Positions 31,040 to 38,842 of a stretch of DNA of 39,879 nt are shown piece by piece. The notes beneath the pieces were generated by a model. That model was not told where the DNA came from and searched no databases. It saw nothing but the letters and a program-made list of their open reading frames with translations. The stretch's first letter is position 1; every line of letters starts with the position of its first letter. Origin of the DNA: Spirochaetales bacterium (lineage in GTDB: Bacteria > Spirochaetota > Spirochaetia > Sphaerochaetales > Sphaerochaetaceae); the NCBI GenBank assembly GCA_012523305.1, contig JAAYIV010000147.1:1-39879 (forward strand), in the 5' to 3' direction. Made by a program: the position numbers and the translations under genes.

Positions 31040-32419
31040 ATGCAAAATAAGTTACGTGGTAACGCGATGATACTTTTAATAATGGTGCTTTTACTCACGT
31101 TATTTCCGCTCTTCTCCAAGGGACAGGGCGAAACAAAGAAGACAACTATGCAAGAAGTAGTATTCTGGCATTCAAACAGTGGCTTGCAACAAGAAGCGAT
31201 GACCCTTTTAGTACAAACATTCAATGATACCATCGGCCGAGAAAATTCCGTCGTGGTACGGGAAATCTATCAAGGAAAAGCTGCCGATGTTGCAACGAAA
31301 TTACGGGCGAGTCTTCAGTCTGGCCGTAATAAAGATCTTCCAGATATAGCCCAATTGGATGCAACCGGAGTGATGGATGTTCGAGATTCGGTTTTTCTGG
31401 TCCCGGCGTCCGATTTGGCAGATGCTGATGCGAGCTTTGATTTTTCTCAACTGCAACCCGGGGCAGTTCTGTCTACCACCTATAAGAACAAGGTGATAGG
31501 CATGCCGTTCAATTGCTCAACAATCGTTTTGTATTATAACAAGGATGCGTTTATCGAAGTCGGGCTAGATCCTCAACATCCTCCTCGCACACTTGCCGAA
31601 TTAGCTGATTATACCGGGAAGCTAGCCAAATATTCAGCTGACGGGAAATCGATAGAACGCTATGGCTTTGCAGGAATTCCGACGACATATGAGCTGGTTT
31701 CATGGATCGGCCAACAACATGGACTTTCCTATATGACCGATATGGCCAATGGCCATGAAGGAAATCCGACCCGCGTTGTTTTTGATGAAAACGATACCAT
31801 GGCTACTTTCTTAACAGAGTGGCGTAAAGTGTATGAAAGTGGAGGATTGGGAAACCTCAGTGCAAATATCCGTCAGGAGTTCTCTGCAGGTAAAGTAGCG
31901 ATGCATGTCGCCTCCACAAGCGGACTATCCACACTATTGGCCTCGATCGACGGAAGATTCGAGTTGGGTGTCGGTTTTTTCCCGAAGGTAAATGATCAAG
32001 CTACAGGAGGAGTAAATATTGGTGGCGGTGCGCTATTTGCATTTGACAATGGCAATGATCCTGGGAAGAAAGCAACATGGTTATTTTTAAAATTCTTGAT
32101 GAACAGCGAGTCCCAATTTGCTTGGCACAAGGCCACAGGATATTTCCCGGTAAATTTAGAAACGTACGAATTACCACAGTTCAAAGAACATGTTGTGGAA
32201 AATCCATTATTCCAAGTCGCAATAGATCAATTGAACGCGAGTAATCCTGAAATTCAAAGTGTGTGGTGGCCTAACGCCTATCAAGCCTATTATGAGATAC
32301 AGAACCGGATATTGGAAATGCTTGAGCAGTCTCTTGGTGTTGAACAGACGGTTTCGTCTCTAGCGTCGGTTCTCAACCAATATATGGCAAATTACAATCG
32401 GATGAATCCTTCAATGTGA
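31040..32419 (+). CDS. Extracellular sugar-binding protein, UgpB type
   Basis: Solute-binding protein of 459 residues with a signal peptide (MILLIMVLLLTLFPLFS, then KGQGETK); no lipobox cysteine. Mature text resembles UgpB: EVVFWHSNSGLQQEAMTLLVQTFN, GMPFNCSTIVLYYNKDAF, FSAGKVAMHVASTSGLSTLL, GGGALFAFDNGNDPGKKATWLFLKFL and the closing WWPNAYQAYYEIQNRIL. GGGAGG lies eight bases before the ATG. Third gene of the importer operon. The order permease-permease-binding protein and the absence of an ATPase gene mean a shared ATPase from elsewhere must power it. Converges with the MerR gene. Confidence 0.92.
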   Translation: MQNKLRGNAMILLIMVLLLTLFPLFSKGQGETKKTTMQEVVFWHSNSGLQQEAMTLLVQTFNDTIGRENSVVVREIYQGKAADVATKLRASLQSGRNKDLPDIAQLDATGVMDVRDSVFLVPASDLADADASFDFSQLQPGAVLSTTYKNKVIGMPFNCSTIVLYYNKDAFIEVGLDPQHPPRTLAELADYTGKLAKYSADGKSIERYGFAGIPTTYELVSWIGQQHGLSYMTDMANGHEGNPTRVVFDENDTMATFLTEWRKVYESGGLGNLSANIRQEFSAGKVAMHVASTSGLSTLLASIDGRFELGVGFFPKVNDQATGGVNIGGGALFAFDNGNDPGKKATWLFLKFLMNSESQFAWHKATGYFPVNLETYELPQFKEHVVENPLFQVAIDQLNASNPEIQSVWWPNAYQAYYEIQNRILEMLEQSLGVEQTVSSLASVLNQYMANYNRMNPSM

Positions 32420-32425
32420 AAGATA

Positions 32426-32893
32426 CTATTCGATCAACGGGATTTCTTGGTAAAAATCGCACCGATTCTTGAACAGACAATCATGACAAGCCTTGCCCGG
32501 GCAATGTTGGAAGGCCTCCTTGACGGTTTCAAGTTGGCGTACATGCCAAGCGAGTTCTTCCAACAACCGTTCAAGTTCTTGTTTTCGGTGCGTTACCAAA
32601 GAAATTTGTTTCCGATACTGTTTAAGTAATTCGATACGGCGTTTCTGCCCGGTAGCATCATCAGATCCCATGCGGATGATCTTGCTTATCTCATCCAAGC
32701 TGAAACCTAAGCGTTTCAATTGGAGAATGCGTTTGATATACACTACATCGGCATCGTTGTAATAACGTTGTCCGCCATCGCTGCGATCTTGAGTCTTCAA
32801 TAATCCCAAAGATTCCCAATATCGAACTGTTCGGACGGTTACTCCGGTTTTTTCTGCCAAGGTTCCTATCCTAAAAGTTTTTTCTCCGTTCAA
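32426..32893 (-). CDS. MerR-family regulator with C-terminal cysteine cluster
   Basis: 155 residues. The N-terminal MerR helix-turn-helix is clear (FRIGTLAEKTGVTVRTVRYWESLGLLKTQDRSDGGQRYYNDADVVYIKRI), then the dimer helix (about 85-127) and a tail with C131-x4-C136-x2-C139-x5-C145, likely to bind a metal or an iron-sulphur cluster; compare the CX2CXCX5C of SoxR. I chose TTG at 32893 because AAAGGAGA, directly after the aminotransferase stop, sits nine bases upstream; the longer frame to 32983 would overlap that gene. It follows the aminotransferase by 16 bases and is probably co-transcribed. Target genes are not evident. Confidence 0.85.
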   Translation of the reverse strand: MNGEKTFRIGTLAEKTGVTVRTVRYWESLGLLKTQDRSDGGQRYYNDADVVYIKRILQLKRLGFSLDEISKIIRMGSDDATGQKRRIELLKQYRKQISLVTHRKQELERLLEELAWHVRQLETVKEAFQHCPGKACHDCLFKNRCDFYQEIPLIE

Positions 32894-32909
32894 TGGTAGA
32901 CTCTCTCCT

Positions 32910-34205
32910 TTATGCGCCAAACACCTCATCGGCTCCCTTATACACCAGAGTAACCAAATCTTCGATATCTTCGAGGTCCACACTGGAAAAGGCCAGCCTC
33001 AGGTAGGTACCTTGAATGGAAATCGTACCAACTTTATATGTATCTAGCAAGTGAATGCGCAAGGCTTCGGCATCTCCGGCACAAACAAACGCCATGAAAT
33101 ATCCGGAGTTGAACGGAAGTGGCACGAGGTGCTTGTTATGTGCGTACTTGCCCAATGCTGTTTTCAACAAATGGTATCGTTTGGCCAATTGTTTTACATT
33201 CATTTCTTTTTCTTCAAGACGATGAGGACTTTGCATCGCTTTTATCAGAAGGTTTTGACTCGGTTTGCTACAAGACGACACGCTGCCTCGAATCAATCCC
33301 ATTGTTTTCTTAGTCAAAGCTTCATAGTGACTGTCGGTCAAGCCTTTTGCACCGAATGTGAGAAAACCGATTCGGAAGCCCCATACCATTTCTTCTTTCG
33401 TCGCCGCATCGCCTTTTACCGCAAACAGATGTTCATGGGCATCGCACAACATGCTGAAAAGAGACTCTCTATACAAATTCTCCTCATAGAACAAATCGAA
33501 GTATGCATCATCGAGAAGAACAAGAAGATGCTTCCCTTCAAAAGCTTTTTTCGTTAGCATCTCACACAATCGTTGGGCTTCGGATATCTTCGGCGAATAC
33601 CCTGAAGGGTTGTTGGGGAAGTTGAGGATAAGATTGATTTTTTGTGAATCAAGCGAATCAATCGCCTTCTCCAGACCGTCGATATTAAGAGCCTCATTAC
33701 TGAAGAGGGGGAACTGGATCATTTTCGCTTCACGCTGTTCAACAAATGTCAGATTATAATTTCCCCAATACATGTCGGGAACAAGAATGGTATCGTTCTT
33801 TTCAAGGAAAAGAGATGCGACAAGACTGATAGAATGTGTTAATCCGCTTGTAACGATAGGCAGTGATACCTTCTTATCCTTCATCGTCGGGTTCTTTCGA
33901 AGCATATCCTCGTACCAGAGTTTTCTCAATTGCATCTCCCCGGCAGTAGGAGCATATGGGAATATCTCATTTTGAGTGAGTCCGTCATGTGCAAACATCG
34001 AATAAATCGAAGGCAGATACATCGGTGACCCAGATTCTGTGGCAATCCCGATGGTAGCATTGTATTTTGTTGCTTTTTGCTTTGCCTCTGCGGATTGTGA
34101 GATGATGCCTTTCGGGAAATACATCCGTCGGCCATAATCGGAAAGCAATTTATCTACTATCGTACCTTCAAGGATTCTGTTGAGTTCTTGTGCCAATGGA
34201 TTCAT
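32910..34205 (-). CDS. PLP-dependent class I/II aminotransferase
   Basis: Fold-type I aminotransferase, 431 residues. PLP site: NFPNNPSGY (195-203), DDAYF (232-236), probable Schiff-base Lys270 in AVKGDAATKEEMVWGFRIGF with Arg278 binding the phosphate. YAPTAGEMQLRKLW near residue 84 is the substrate-loop motif of the class. The GDAATKEEMVWGFR form is distinctive and I do not recognise the exact subfamily; an amino-acid transaminase is likely, with aspartate- or alanine-type specificity unknown. AGGAG lies seven bases before the ATG. Leads the MerR gene; divergent from the repair genes. Confidence 0.9.
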   Translation of the reverse strand: MNPLAQELNRILEGTIVDKLLSDYGRRMYFPKGIISQSAEAKQKATKYNATIGIATESGSPMYLPSIYSMFAHDGLTQNEIFPYAPTAGEMQLRKLWYEDMLRKNPTMKDKKVSLPIVTSGLTHSISLVASLFLEKNDTILVPDMYWGNYNLTFVEQREAKMIQFPLFSNEALNIDGLEKAIDSLDSQKINLILNFPNNPSGYSPKISEAQRLCEMLTKKAFEGKHLLVLLDDAYFDLFYEENLYRESLFSMLCDAHEHLFAVKGDAATKEEMVWGFRIGFLTFGAKGLTDSHYEALTKKTMGLIRGSVSSCSKPSQNLLIKAMQSPHRLEEKEMNVKQLAKRYHLLKTALGKYAHNKHLVPLPFNSGYFMAFVCAGDAEALRIHLLDTYKVGTISIQGTYLRLAFSSVDLEDIEDLVTLVYKGADEVFGA

Positions 34206-34234
34206 AGATACTCCTGAATTGAGGATATTGACAC

Positions 34235-34263
34235 ATAGTACATGTTTGTATCAGTAATGTCAT
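34235..34263 (-). promoter_or_regulatory. Promoter of the aminotransferase-MerR operon
   Basis: Minus-strand ATGACA (34258-34263), 17 bases, TACTAT (34235-34240). Both boxes differ from consensus by little. The transcript would start near 34228, 23 bases before the ATG. The spacer is 17 bases, not the 19-20 bases of promoters that MerR proteins twist, so direct MerR-type activation is not suggested here. Confidence 0.6.
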
Positions 34264-34346
34264 CAGGTTGAGAATGACAACTCATCCTGTAATGGCATAT
34301 GCTTGAATAGAGAAGTCCCAGCATATATCATTTGTATGGAGAAATT

Positions 34347-34847
34347 ATGGTGTGCAATGATTATCAAACCCTATATGGAGTATCGGTCGATTCGCCGATG
34401 GGTCCCATAACTCTGATGGCAAACGATACCGCGATAGTAAAAACGTTCTTCGGATCCTTACCTCGAGATGTTCCCGAGGGCGATGTGCCATTACTTCAGT
34501 TAGCTAAGATCCAAATGGAAGAGTATCTGGCAGGAAAGAGATTCATCTTTGAGTTACCTCTCGCACCTGAGGGAACAGTTTTTCAGCAATCAGTCTGGCG
34601 CGCATTGCTTGCCATTCCATACGGTGAAACAAAAAGTTATGGACAAATAGCTGAAAAGATTGGAAATCCCAAAGCTTGTAGAGCCGTTGGAATGGCCAAT
34701 AATCGCAACCCGATTGGCATCATCATCCCTTGTCACCGAGTAATCGGTGCCAATGGAGATTTGGTCGGATATGCCGGAGGATTGGAATATAAACAATTTT
34801 TATTGAAATTGGAAACGACATATGCACTGTATAGAAACAACAAGTGA
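34347..34847 (+). CDS. ogt: Methylated-DNA--protein-cysteine methyltransferase
   Basis: Suicide repair protein that takes alkyl groups from O6-alkylguanine onto its own cysteine. 166 residues, Ogt size, without an Ada domain. The acceptor is Cys129 in IIIPCHRVI; the helix-turn-helix YGQIAEKIGNPKACRAVGMANNRNP and the Arg finger in it are intact. ATG 34347 has GGAG six bases upstream; the in-frame TTG 34332 is not needed. The next gene starts 26 bases before its stop. Confidence 0.95.
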   Translation: MVCNDYQTLYGVSVDSPMGPITLMANDTAIVKTFFGSLPRDVPEGDVPLLQLAKIQMEEYLAGKRFIFELPLAPEGTVFQQSVWRALLAIPYGETKSYGQIAEKIGNPKACRAVGMANNRNPIGIIIPCHRVIGANGDLVGYAGGLEYKQFLLKLETTYALYRNNK

Positions 34848-35424
34848 AGCCATATCATATCTTTCAGCAAAAGATAAAGCATTACATAAAGCGATGGAAC
34901 AAATCGGACCGATTTCACGCAATGGAGATCCCGATGTTTTCACATCACTGATAAGTGCTATCGCGAGCCAACAGATTTCAGGAAAAGCAGCCCGTACGAT
35001 TTGGGCAAGGTTGGAAGAACGATTGGATGGTATCACTTGCCATTCAATCGCACAAACCGATGAAACTGTGATTCAGGCATGCGGTCTATCATTTAAAAAA
35101 GTATCCTATATGAAAAGTTGTGCGGCTGCGGTACTAGAGGGACGATTGGATCTTGAGAAGCTTCATGATATGGAAGATGAAGAAATCATCCGGAATCTTG
35201 TTGCATTGCCCGGCATAGGGGTATGGACAGCAGAGATGATTCTCATCTTTTCATTGAATCGCCCCGATGTGCTTAGCTATAACGATTTGGGGATTCGAAA
35301 AGGACTCATGAAATTGTATCATCACACTTTCATCGATAAAAAGCGTTTTGAACGGTATAGGAAACGGTACAGCCCTTATGGAACGACAGCTTCTCTGTAT
35401 TTATGGGAATTAGCAATAACATAG
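34822..35424 (+). CDS. DNA-3-methyladenine glycosylase, AlkA type
   Basis: HhH-GPD base-excision glycosylase, 200 residues. The helix-hairpin-helix is LPGIGVWTAEMIL (about 129-141) and the catalytic Asp is D155 in SYNDLGIRKG. AIASQQISGKAA (47-58) is the conserved N-terminal helix. It lacks the extra N-terminal domain of E. coli AlkA, as in the small archaeal-type and Mag-type enzymes. GGAAA lies before the ATG, which is inside the ogt gene. Overlap with ogt couples two routes of alkylation repair. Confidence 0.93.
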   Translation: MHCIETTSEAISYLSAKDKALHKAMEQIGPISRNGDPDVFTSLISAIASQQISGKAARTIWARLEERLDGITCHSIAQTDETVIQACGLSFKKVSYMKSCAAAVLEGRLDLEKLHDMEDEEIIRNLVALPGIGVWTAEMILIFSLNRPDVLSYNDLGIRKGLMKLYHHTFIDKKRFERYRKRYSPYGTTASLYLWELAIT

Positions 35425-35674
35425 GTAATTCGATACATAAAAATCATTTTCATACTTGTACGCAAACACTTATGTGACGTGCGGCTGGATATCAGCGACT
35501 TCCTTTATGTATATCATAACGTGCCAGTCGGAACGACTGGCACACTCAAGAGGAGAGATAGTCTTTCATATCACGCAACAAGGACTCGAAGCTATTATGT
35601 ATTTTGGTCATCGGGGATCAGTTTATGCAAACTTATAGCTCGACAACAACCGTTTTTATGATCATGATCCGAAA
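35425..35674. other. Gene-free stretch with a perfect hairpin
   Basis: 250 bases between the convergent glycosylase and FbpB-like genes. No credible gene is seen; short open frames here have no recognisable content. It holds the 10-base-pair hairpin listed separately and a GATCATGATC palindrome near 35660. Confidence 0.5.
35521..35543. repeat. Perfect 10-bp inverted repeat
   Basis: GTGCCAGTCG-GAA-CGACTGGCAC, ten perfect pairs and a three-base loop. No T-run follows on either strand, so a normal rho-independent terminator is not supported, though it may protect or end convergent messages with help. Confidence 0.7.
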
Positions 35675-37342
35675 CTACATTGTCACATCCTTGTCTTTTG
35701 AAAATAGCATGAAAACCGTAAGCGAAATAATCGTGAACAACGAAAGAACCGTTGCGACTGCCGCGGCTTGCCCGTCGGAACCACGGGAGACGAAAACATA
35801 GGTGAATACCGTTAGCGTTTGGCTCTTTGCAGTGTACAGGATTATCGATGTCGATAATTCTGTAATAATCGTGACCCAACTGAGGAGGGCTCCGGAAATT
35901 ATTCCATTTCCCATCATTGGAACCGTTATTCCGAAGAACGTTTTGATCTTATTACTTCCGAGGCTGATTGCAGCTTCCTCCATGGAAATAGGAATCTGTC
36001 CGAGAATTGCAACAGAGGATCTGATTGTATACGGTATTCTTCTGATGACCATTGAAATGACTATGATCGCGACAGTACCGGTAAGGATCAGTGGTTTCGT
36101 ATTGAATGAAGATATTAATGCGATTCCAACTACGGAGCCAGGAAGAACGTACGGGATCATCGACATGGTATCGATGAGTTGGCTTTTGAAACTCCTTCTC
36201 CTTACAACCAGGTACGATACGAAAATTGCCAGAATCAGGATGATAGCTACTGCAAGAAATCCTACGACAGCAGTGTTTCTGATGGAAGTATCGAGACCTC
36301 TCTTCATGACTTCCCTATAGCTCATCAACGAATATCCATCAATGAAGACGTTCCCGCTTTTACTGGTATTCTTGAACGATGTGTACCAAAGATATACTTG
36401 AGGTAACATTGCGACAGAGACGAGAAGGTAAGAATAGAAGTGAATGAAAACATTGAGTCCGGGTTTTGCTTTCTTTGATTCAATGGTGTGCATCGCATTG
36501 ATGGTGAAGCTGAATTTGCTTGTTGCCCACTTCTGGATGAGGAATACTATCGCGGTGATTGAGATTGCCACGATACTGATCGCAGCTGCGAATCCAAAGT
36601 TCTGTCCGACTTCTCCTACGTAGGCATTGTAGATTTCGACAGGGAAGGTCCTGAACCCTTCACCGATCATCAAAGGCGTGCCAAAATCTGCCAAAGCCCT
36701 CATAAAGACAATCAGTGATGCTGCCAAAATTGAAGGCATGCAAAGTGGAACTATGACCTTGAAGAACATTTTCACACCTTTGATCCCGAGATTCTGGCTG
36801 GCTTCGATGAGTGAATTGTCTATGCTCTTCAGCGCTCCTGAGGTGTAAAGGAATACCATGGGAAACAATCGTGATGTCAGAGATATCACGATACCTTTGA
36901 AACCATAGATATTCGGCATGGTGAAGTGAAAGATGCTTTCAAGGAATCTTGTGATTACACCGTTTCTGCCAAGTACCAAGATCCAAGAATATGCGCCAAT
37001 AAATGGAGCGGACATGGAACAAAGGATGATGACAACCTGAAGGAATTTTTTCCCTTTCATCTGATACATGTTGTAAAAGTAGGCGAGCGGTACTCCGAGA
37101 ATAAGGGAAAAGAACGTTACTACGATCGATACTTGAAAACTATTTACCAATGTTTTGAAATAGTAAGGATCGCTAAAGAAACGTTTGAAGTTTCCCAAAC
37201 TTCTGGTCCCATCCGGCATATCGAGTGACGACCGAAGAATCTTGATGAGTGGAAAGATCAAAAATATCAGATACAAAGCAACAATAAGATAAGCAATCAG
37301 GTTCCATATCTCAAGCTTGCTTTTTCTTCGAAGCTGATTCAT
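35675..37342 (-). CDS. FbpB-type ABC transporter permease (fused double permease)
   Basis: 555 residues, two permease halves in one chain, about twelve spans. Each half has an ATPase-contact EAA loop: EASQNLGIKGVKMFFKVIVPL in the first and EEAAISLGSNKIKTFFGITVPM in the second. This double structure is typical of ferric iron (FbpB/AfuB/SfuB) and related phosphonate or thiamine importers. ATG 37342 has GAGAGG five bases upstream, which itself follows the FbpC-like stop directly; a GTG at 37348 is in frame. Last gene of fbpA-fbpC-fbpB order. Confidence 0.92.
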   Translation of the reverse strand: MNQLRRKSKLEIWNLIAYLIVALYLIFLIFPLIKILRSSLDMPDGTRSLGNFKRFFSDPYYFKTLVNSFQVSIVVTFFSLILGVPLAYFYNMYQMKGKKFLQVVIILCSMSAPFIGAYSWILVLGRNGVITRFLESIFHFTMPNIYGFKGIVISLTSRLFPMVFLYTSGALKSIDNSLIEASQNLGIKGVKMFFKVIVPLCMPSILAASLIVFMRALADFGTPLMIGEGFRTFPVEIYNAYVGEVGQNFGFAAAISIVAISITAIVFLIQKWATSKFSFTINAMHTIESKKAKPGLNVFIHFYSYLLVSVAMLPQVYLWYTSFKNTSKSGNVFIDGYSLMSYREVMKRGLDTSIRNTAVVGFLAVAIILILAIFVSYLVVRRRSFKSQLIDTMSMIPYVLPGSVVGIALISSFNTKPLILTGTVAIIVISMVIRRIPYTIRSSVAILGQIPISMEEAAISLGSNKIKTFFGITVPMMGNGIISGALLSWVTIITELSTSIILYTAKSQTLTVFTYVFVSRGSDGQAAAVATVLSLFTIISLTVFMLFSKDKDVTM

Positions 37343-37351
37343 ATGCACCTC

Positions 37352-38464
37352 TCATTCTTTCTTATCATTCTTGACACCGAGAAGGATGTTCTCACTGCCA
37401 TCGGCTGTGAAAATGTTGATTTTTTCCTTCTTGATTTGAAGTGAAACCTTCATGCCTTTCTCAATAGTGGATTGTATTGAGGACTCCTGAATGATCTCAA
37501 CTTCTTCTCCGGTTGCAAGCGTAACGTTGTAGTGTGTGTTTAATCCAAGGAAAATGTTGTCCGTCACCGTTCCTTTCAATCCAGGTTCATTTTCGTCATA
37601 TAACACGAATTCTTCTGGTCTGATCGATACCTGAACATCCATATCGTTCATATGCTCGGATTTAACACCCTCGATATTGATTTCAAATCCTCCGGGTAAA
37701 CACAGATAAGGTTTTTTGGCTTTTATGACCAGTTCTGCCTTGAGCATGTTCGTTCTCCCGATGAAGCTCGCTACGAACACATTCGCTGGTCTTTGGTAGA
37801 CATTCTTCGGACTTCCGATATGTTGTATTTCTCCTTCATTCATAACGGCGATTCTATCAGAAACAGCCATTGCTTCTTCTTGATCGTGGGTGACATAGAT
37901 GGTTGTTATCCCAACATCGCTGTGAATCTTCTTGATTACCCCTCTCATTTCAACCCTTAACTTGGCATCGAGGTTTGAAAGCGGCTCGTCCATCAGAAGC
38001 ACGTCGGGGGCGATTACCAATGCCCTTGCAAGGGCGACTCTCTGTTGTTGGCCTCCGGAAAGGCGTTCGGGAATTCTGTTGGCATACTCATCAACATGGA
38101 CCAACTTCATGAACTTATCTGTTAACTCCTCTATCTGATCCTTGGGGAATTTCTTGTTCTTGAGTCCGAAAGCAACATTTTTCCTAACGGTCAGATGAGG
38201 GAAGATTGCATAGTTCTGGAACACCATGCCAATATTTCTCTTGGCTGGATCAAGATCATTGATTCTCTTTTCGTTGAAGTAGAAATCTCCGCCTTCGATG
38301 GTGTTGAATCCGGCAATCATTCTTAAAAGTGTCGTCTTTCCACAACCTGACGGTCCCAAAAGTGTGAAGAATTCACCTTCCTGTACGTCAAGGCTAAGAT
38401 CCGGGATGATTGTGTTATTTCCAAATCTTTTTACTGCATTTTTAATGTGAATGTTTACGCTCAT
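37352..38464 (-). CDS. FbpC/PotA-type ABC transporter ATPase
   Basis: Importer ATPase, 370 residues: Walker A GPSGCGKTT (about 37-45), Q-loop VFQNYAIFPHL, signature LSGGQQQR, Walker B VLLMDEPLSNLD, switch His in VTHDQEEA. After residue 240 comes a regulatory TOBE-type beta domain (VSIRPEEFVLY, GTVTDNIFLGLNTHYNVTL). I do not see the extra features that would separate iron from polyamine or phosphonate systems. Separated from the binding-protein gene by 378 bases and tightly coupled to the permease gene. Confidence 0.93.
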   Translation of the reverse strand: MSVNIHIKNAVKRFGNNTIIPDLSLDVQEGEFFTLLGPSGCGKTTLLRMIAGFNTIEGGDFYFNEKRINDLDPAKRNIGMVFQNYAIFPHLTVRKNVAFGLKNKKFPKDQIEELTDKFMKLVHVDEYANRIPERLSGGQQQRVALARALVIAPDVLLMDEPLSNLDAKLRVEMRGVIKKIHSDVGITTIYVTHDQEEAMAVSDRIAVMNEGEIQHIGSPKNVYQRPANVFVASFIGRTNMLKAELVIKAKKPYLCLPGGFEINIEGVKSEHMNDMDVQVSIRPEEFVLYDENEPGLKGTVTDNIFLGLNTHYNVTLATGEEVEIIQESSIQSTIEKGMKVSLQIKKEKINIFTADGSENILLGVKNDKKE

Positions 38465-38842
38465 ATTTTTATTCCTGTCTTAGGATTATGTTTCTGATAA
38501 AAAGTAATCGGTCTGAAAAGAGATTCTTACCAATAACGTGTTACAGATGAACAATATATCGTTTGGTATACAGTGCTTTGATATAACGACATCACTTATA
38601 TTATCACCCAAATCCCATTAATTGGTCTTCAACGTGGAATTCTATCTCGTCACTTATTCTGAGGTTTTGCATACCGTCACTGTCAATTGATTCAGAAGAT
38701 GGCTCAACCTTTCTATGAAAGAAATTTATGATCGTATCCTGATCATCAGATAGTGGTTTTTATATGCCCTCTTTCAGTCATTACCCATATTGGAAAATTA
38801 TTCAGCATCCTGCAGAATTCACAGGATGCTGATGGAGAATGA
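38465..38842 (-). other. Gap between binding protein and ATPase genes
   Basis: 378 bases with no credible gene on either strand. It starts with a strong hairpin after the binding-protein stop (listed separately). A minus-strand TTGACA at 38681-38686 has only a poor -10 candidate (CAGAAT, 19 bases on), so a separate promoter for the ATPase-permease genes is possible but not clear. AT-rich; no riboswitch recognised. Confidence 0.5.
38803..38831 (-). terminator. Terminator-like hairpin after the binding-protein gene
   Basis: CAGCATCCTG and CAGGATGCTG pair perfectly over ten bases around a nine-base loop, eleven bases after the stop. The minus strand continues AATAATTTTCC, a weak T-run. Partial termination would give an excess of binding protein over ATPase and permease. 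Confidence 0.7.

Noticed and set aside
33051-33557. A 168-residue plus-strand open frame
   Set aside because: Antisense to the aminotransferase, whose PLP motifs are intact; composition is rich in Phe and Cys as expected for a shadow frame.
35456-35661. Two 60-residue open frames on plus and one on minus after the glycosylase gene
   Set aside because: No ribosome sites, no recognisable content, and they overlap each other and a perfect hairpin.
35802-36320. A 172-residue plus-strand open frame
   Set aside because: It is antisense to the FbpB-like permease, which has clear membrane and EAA motifs in the other strand.
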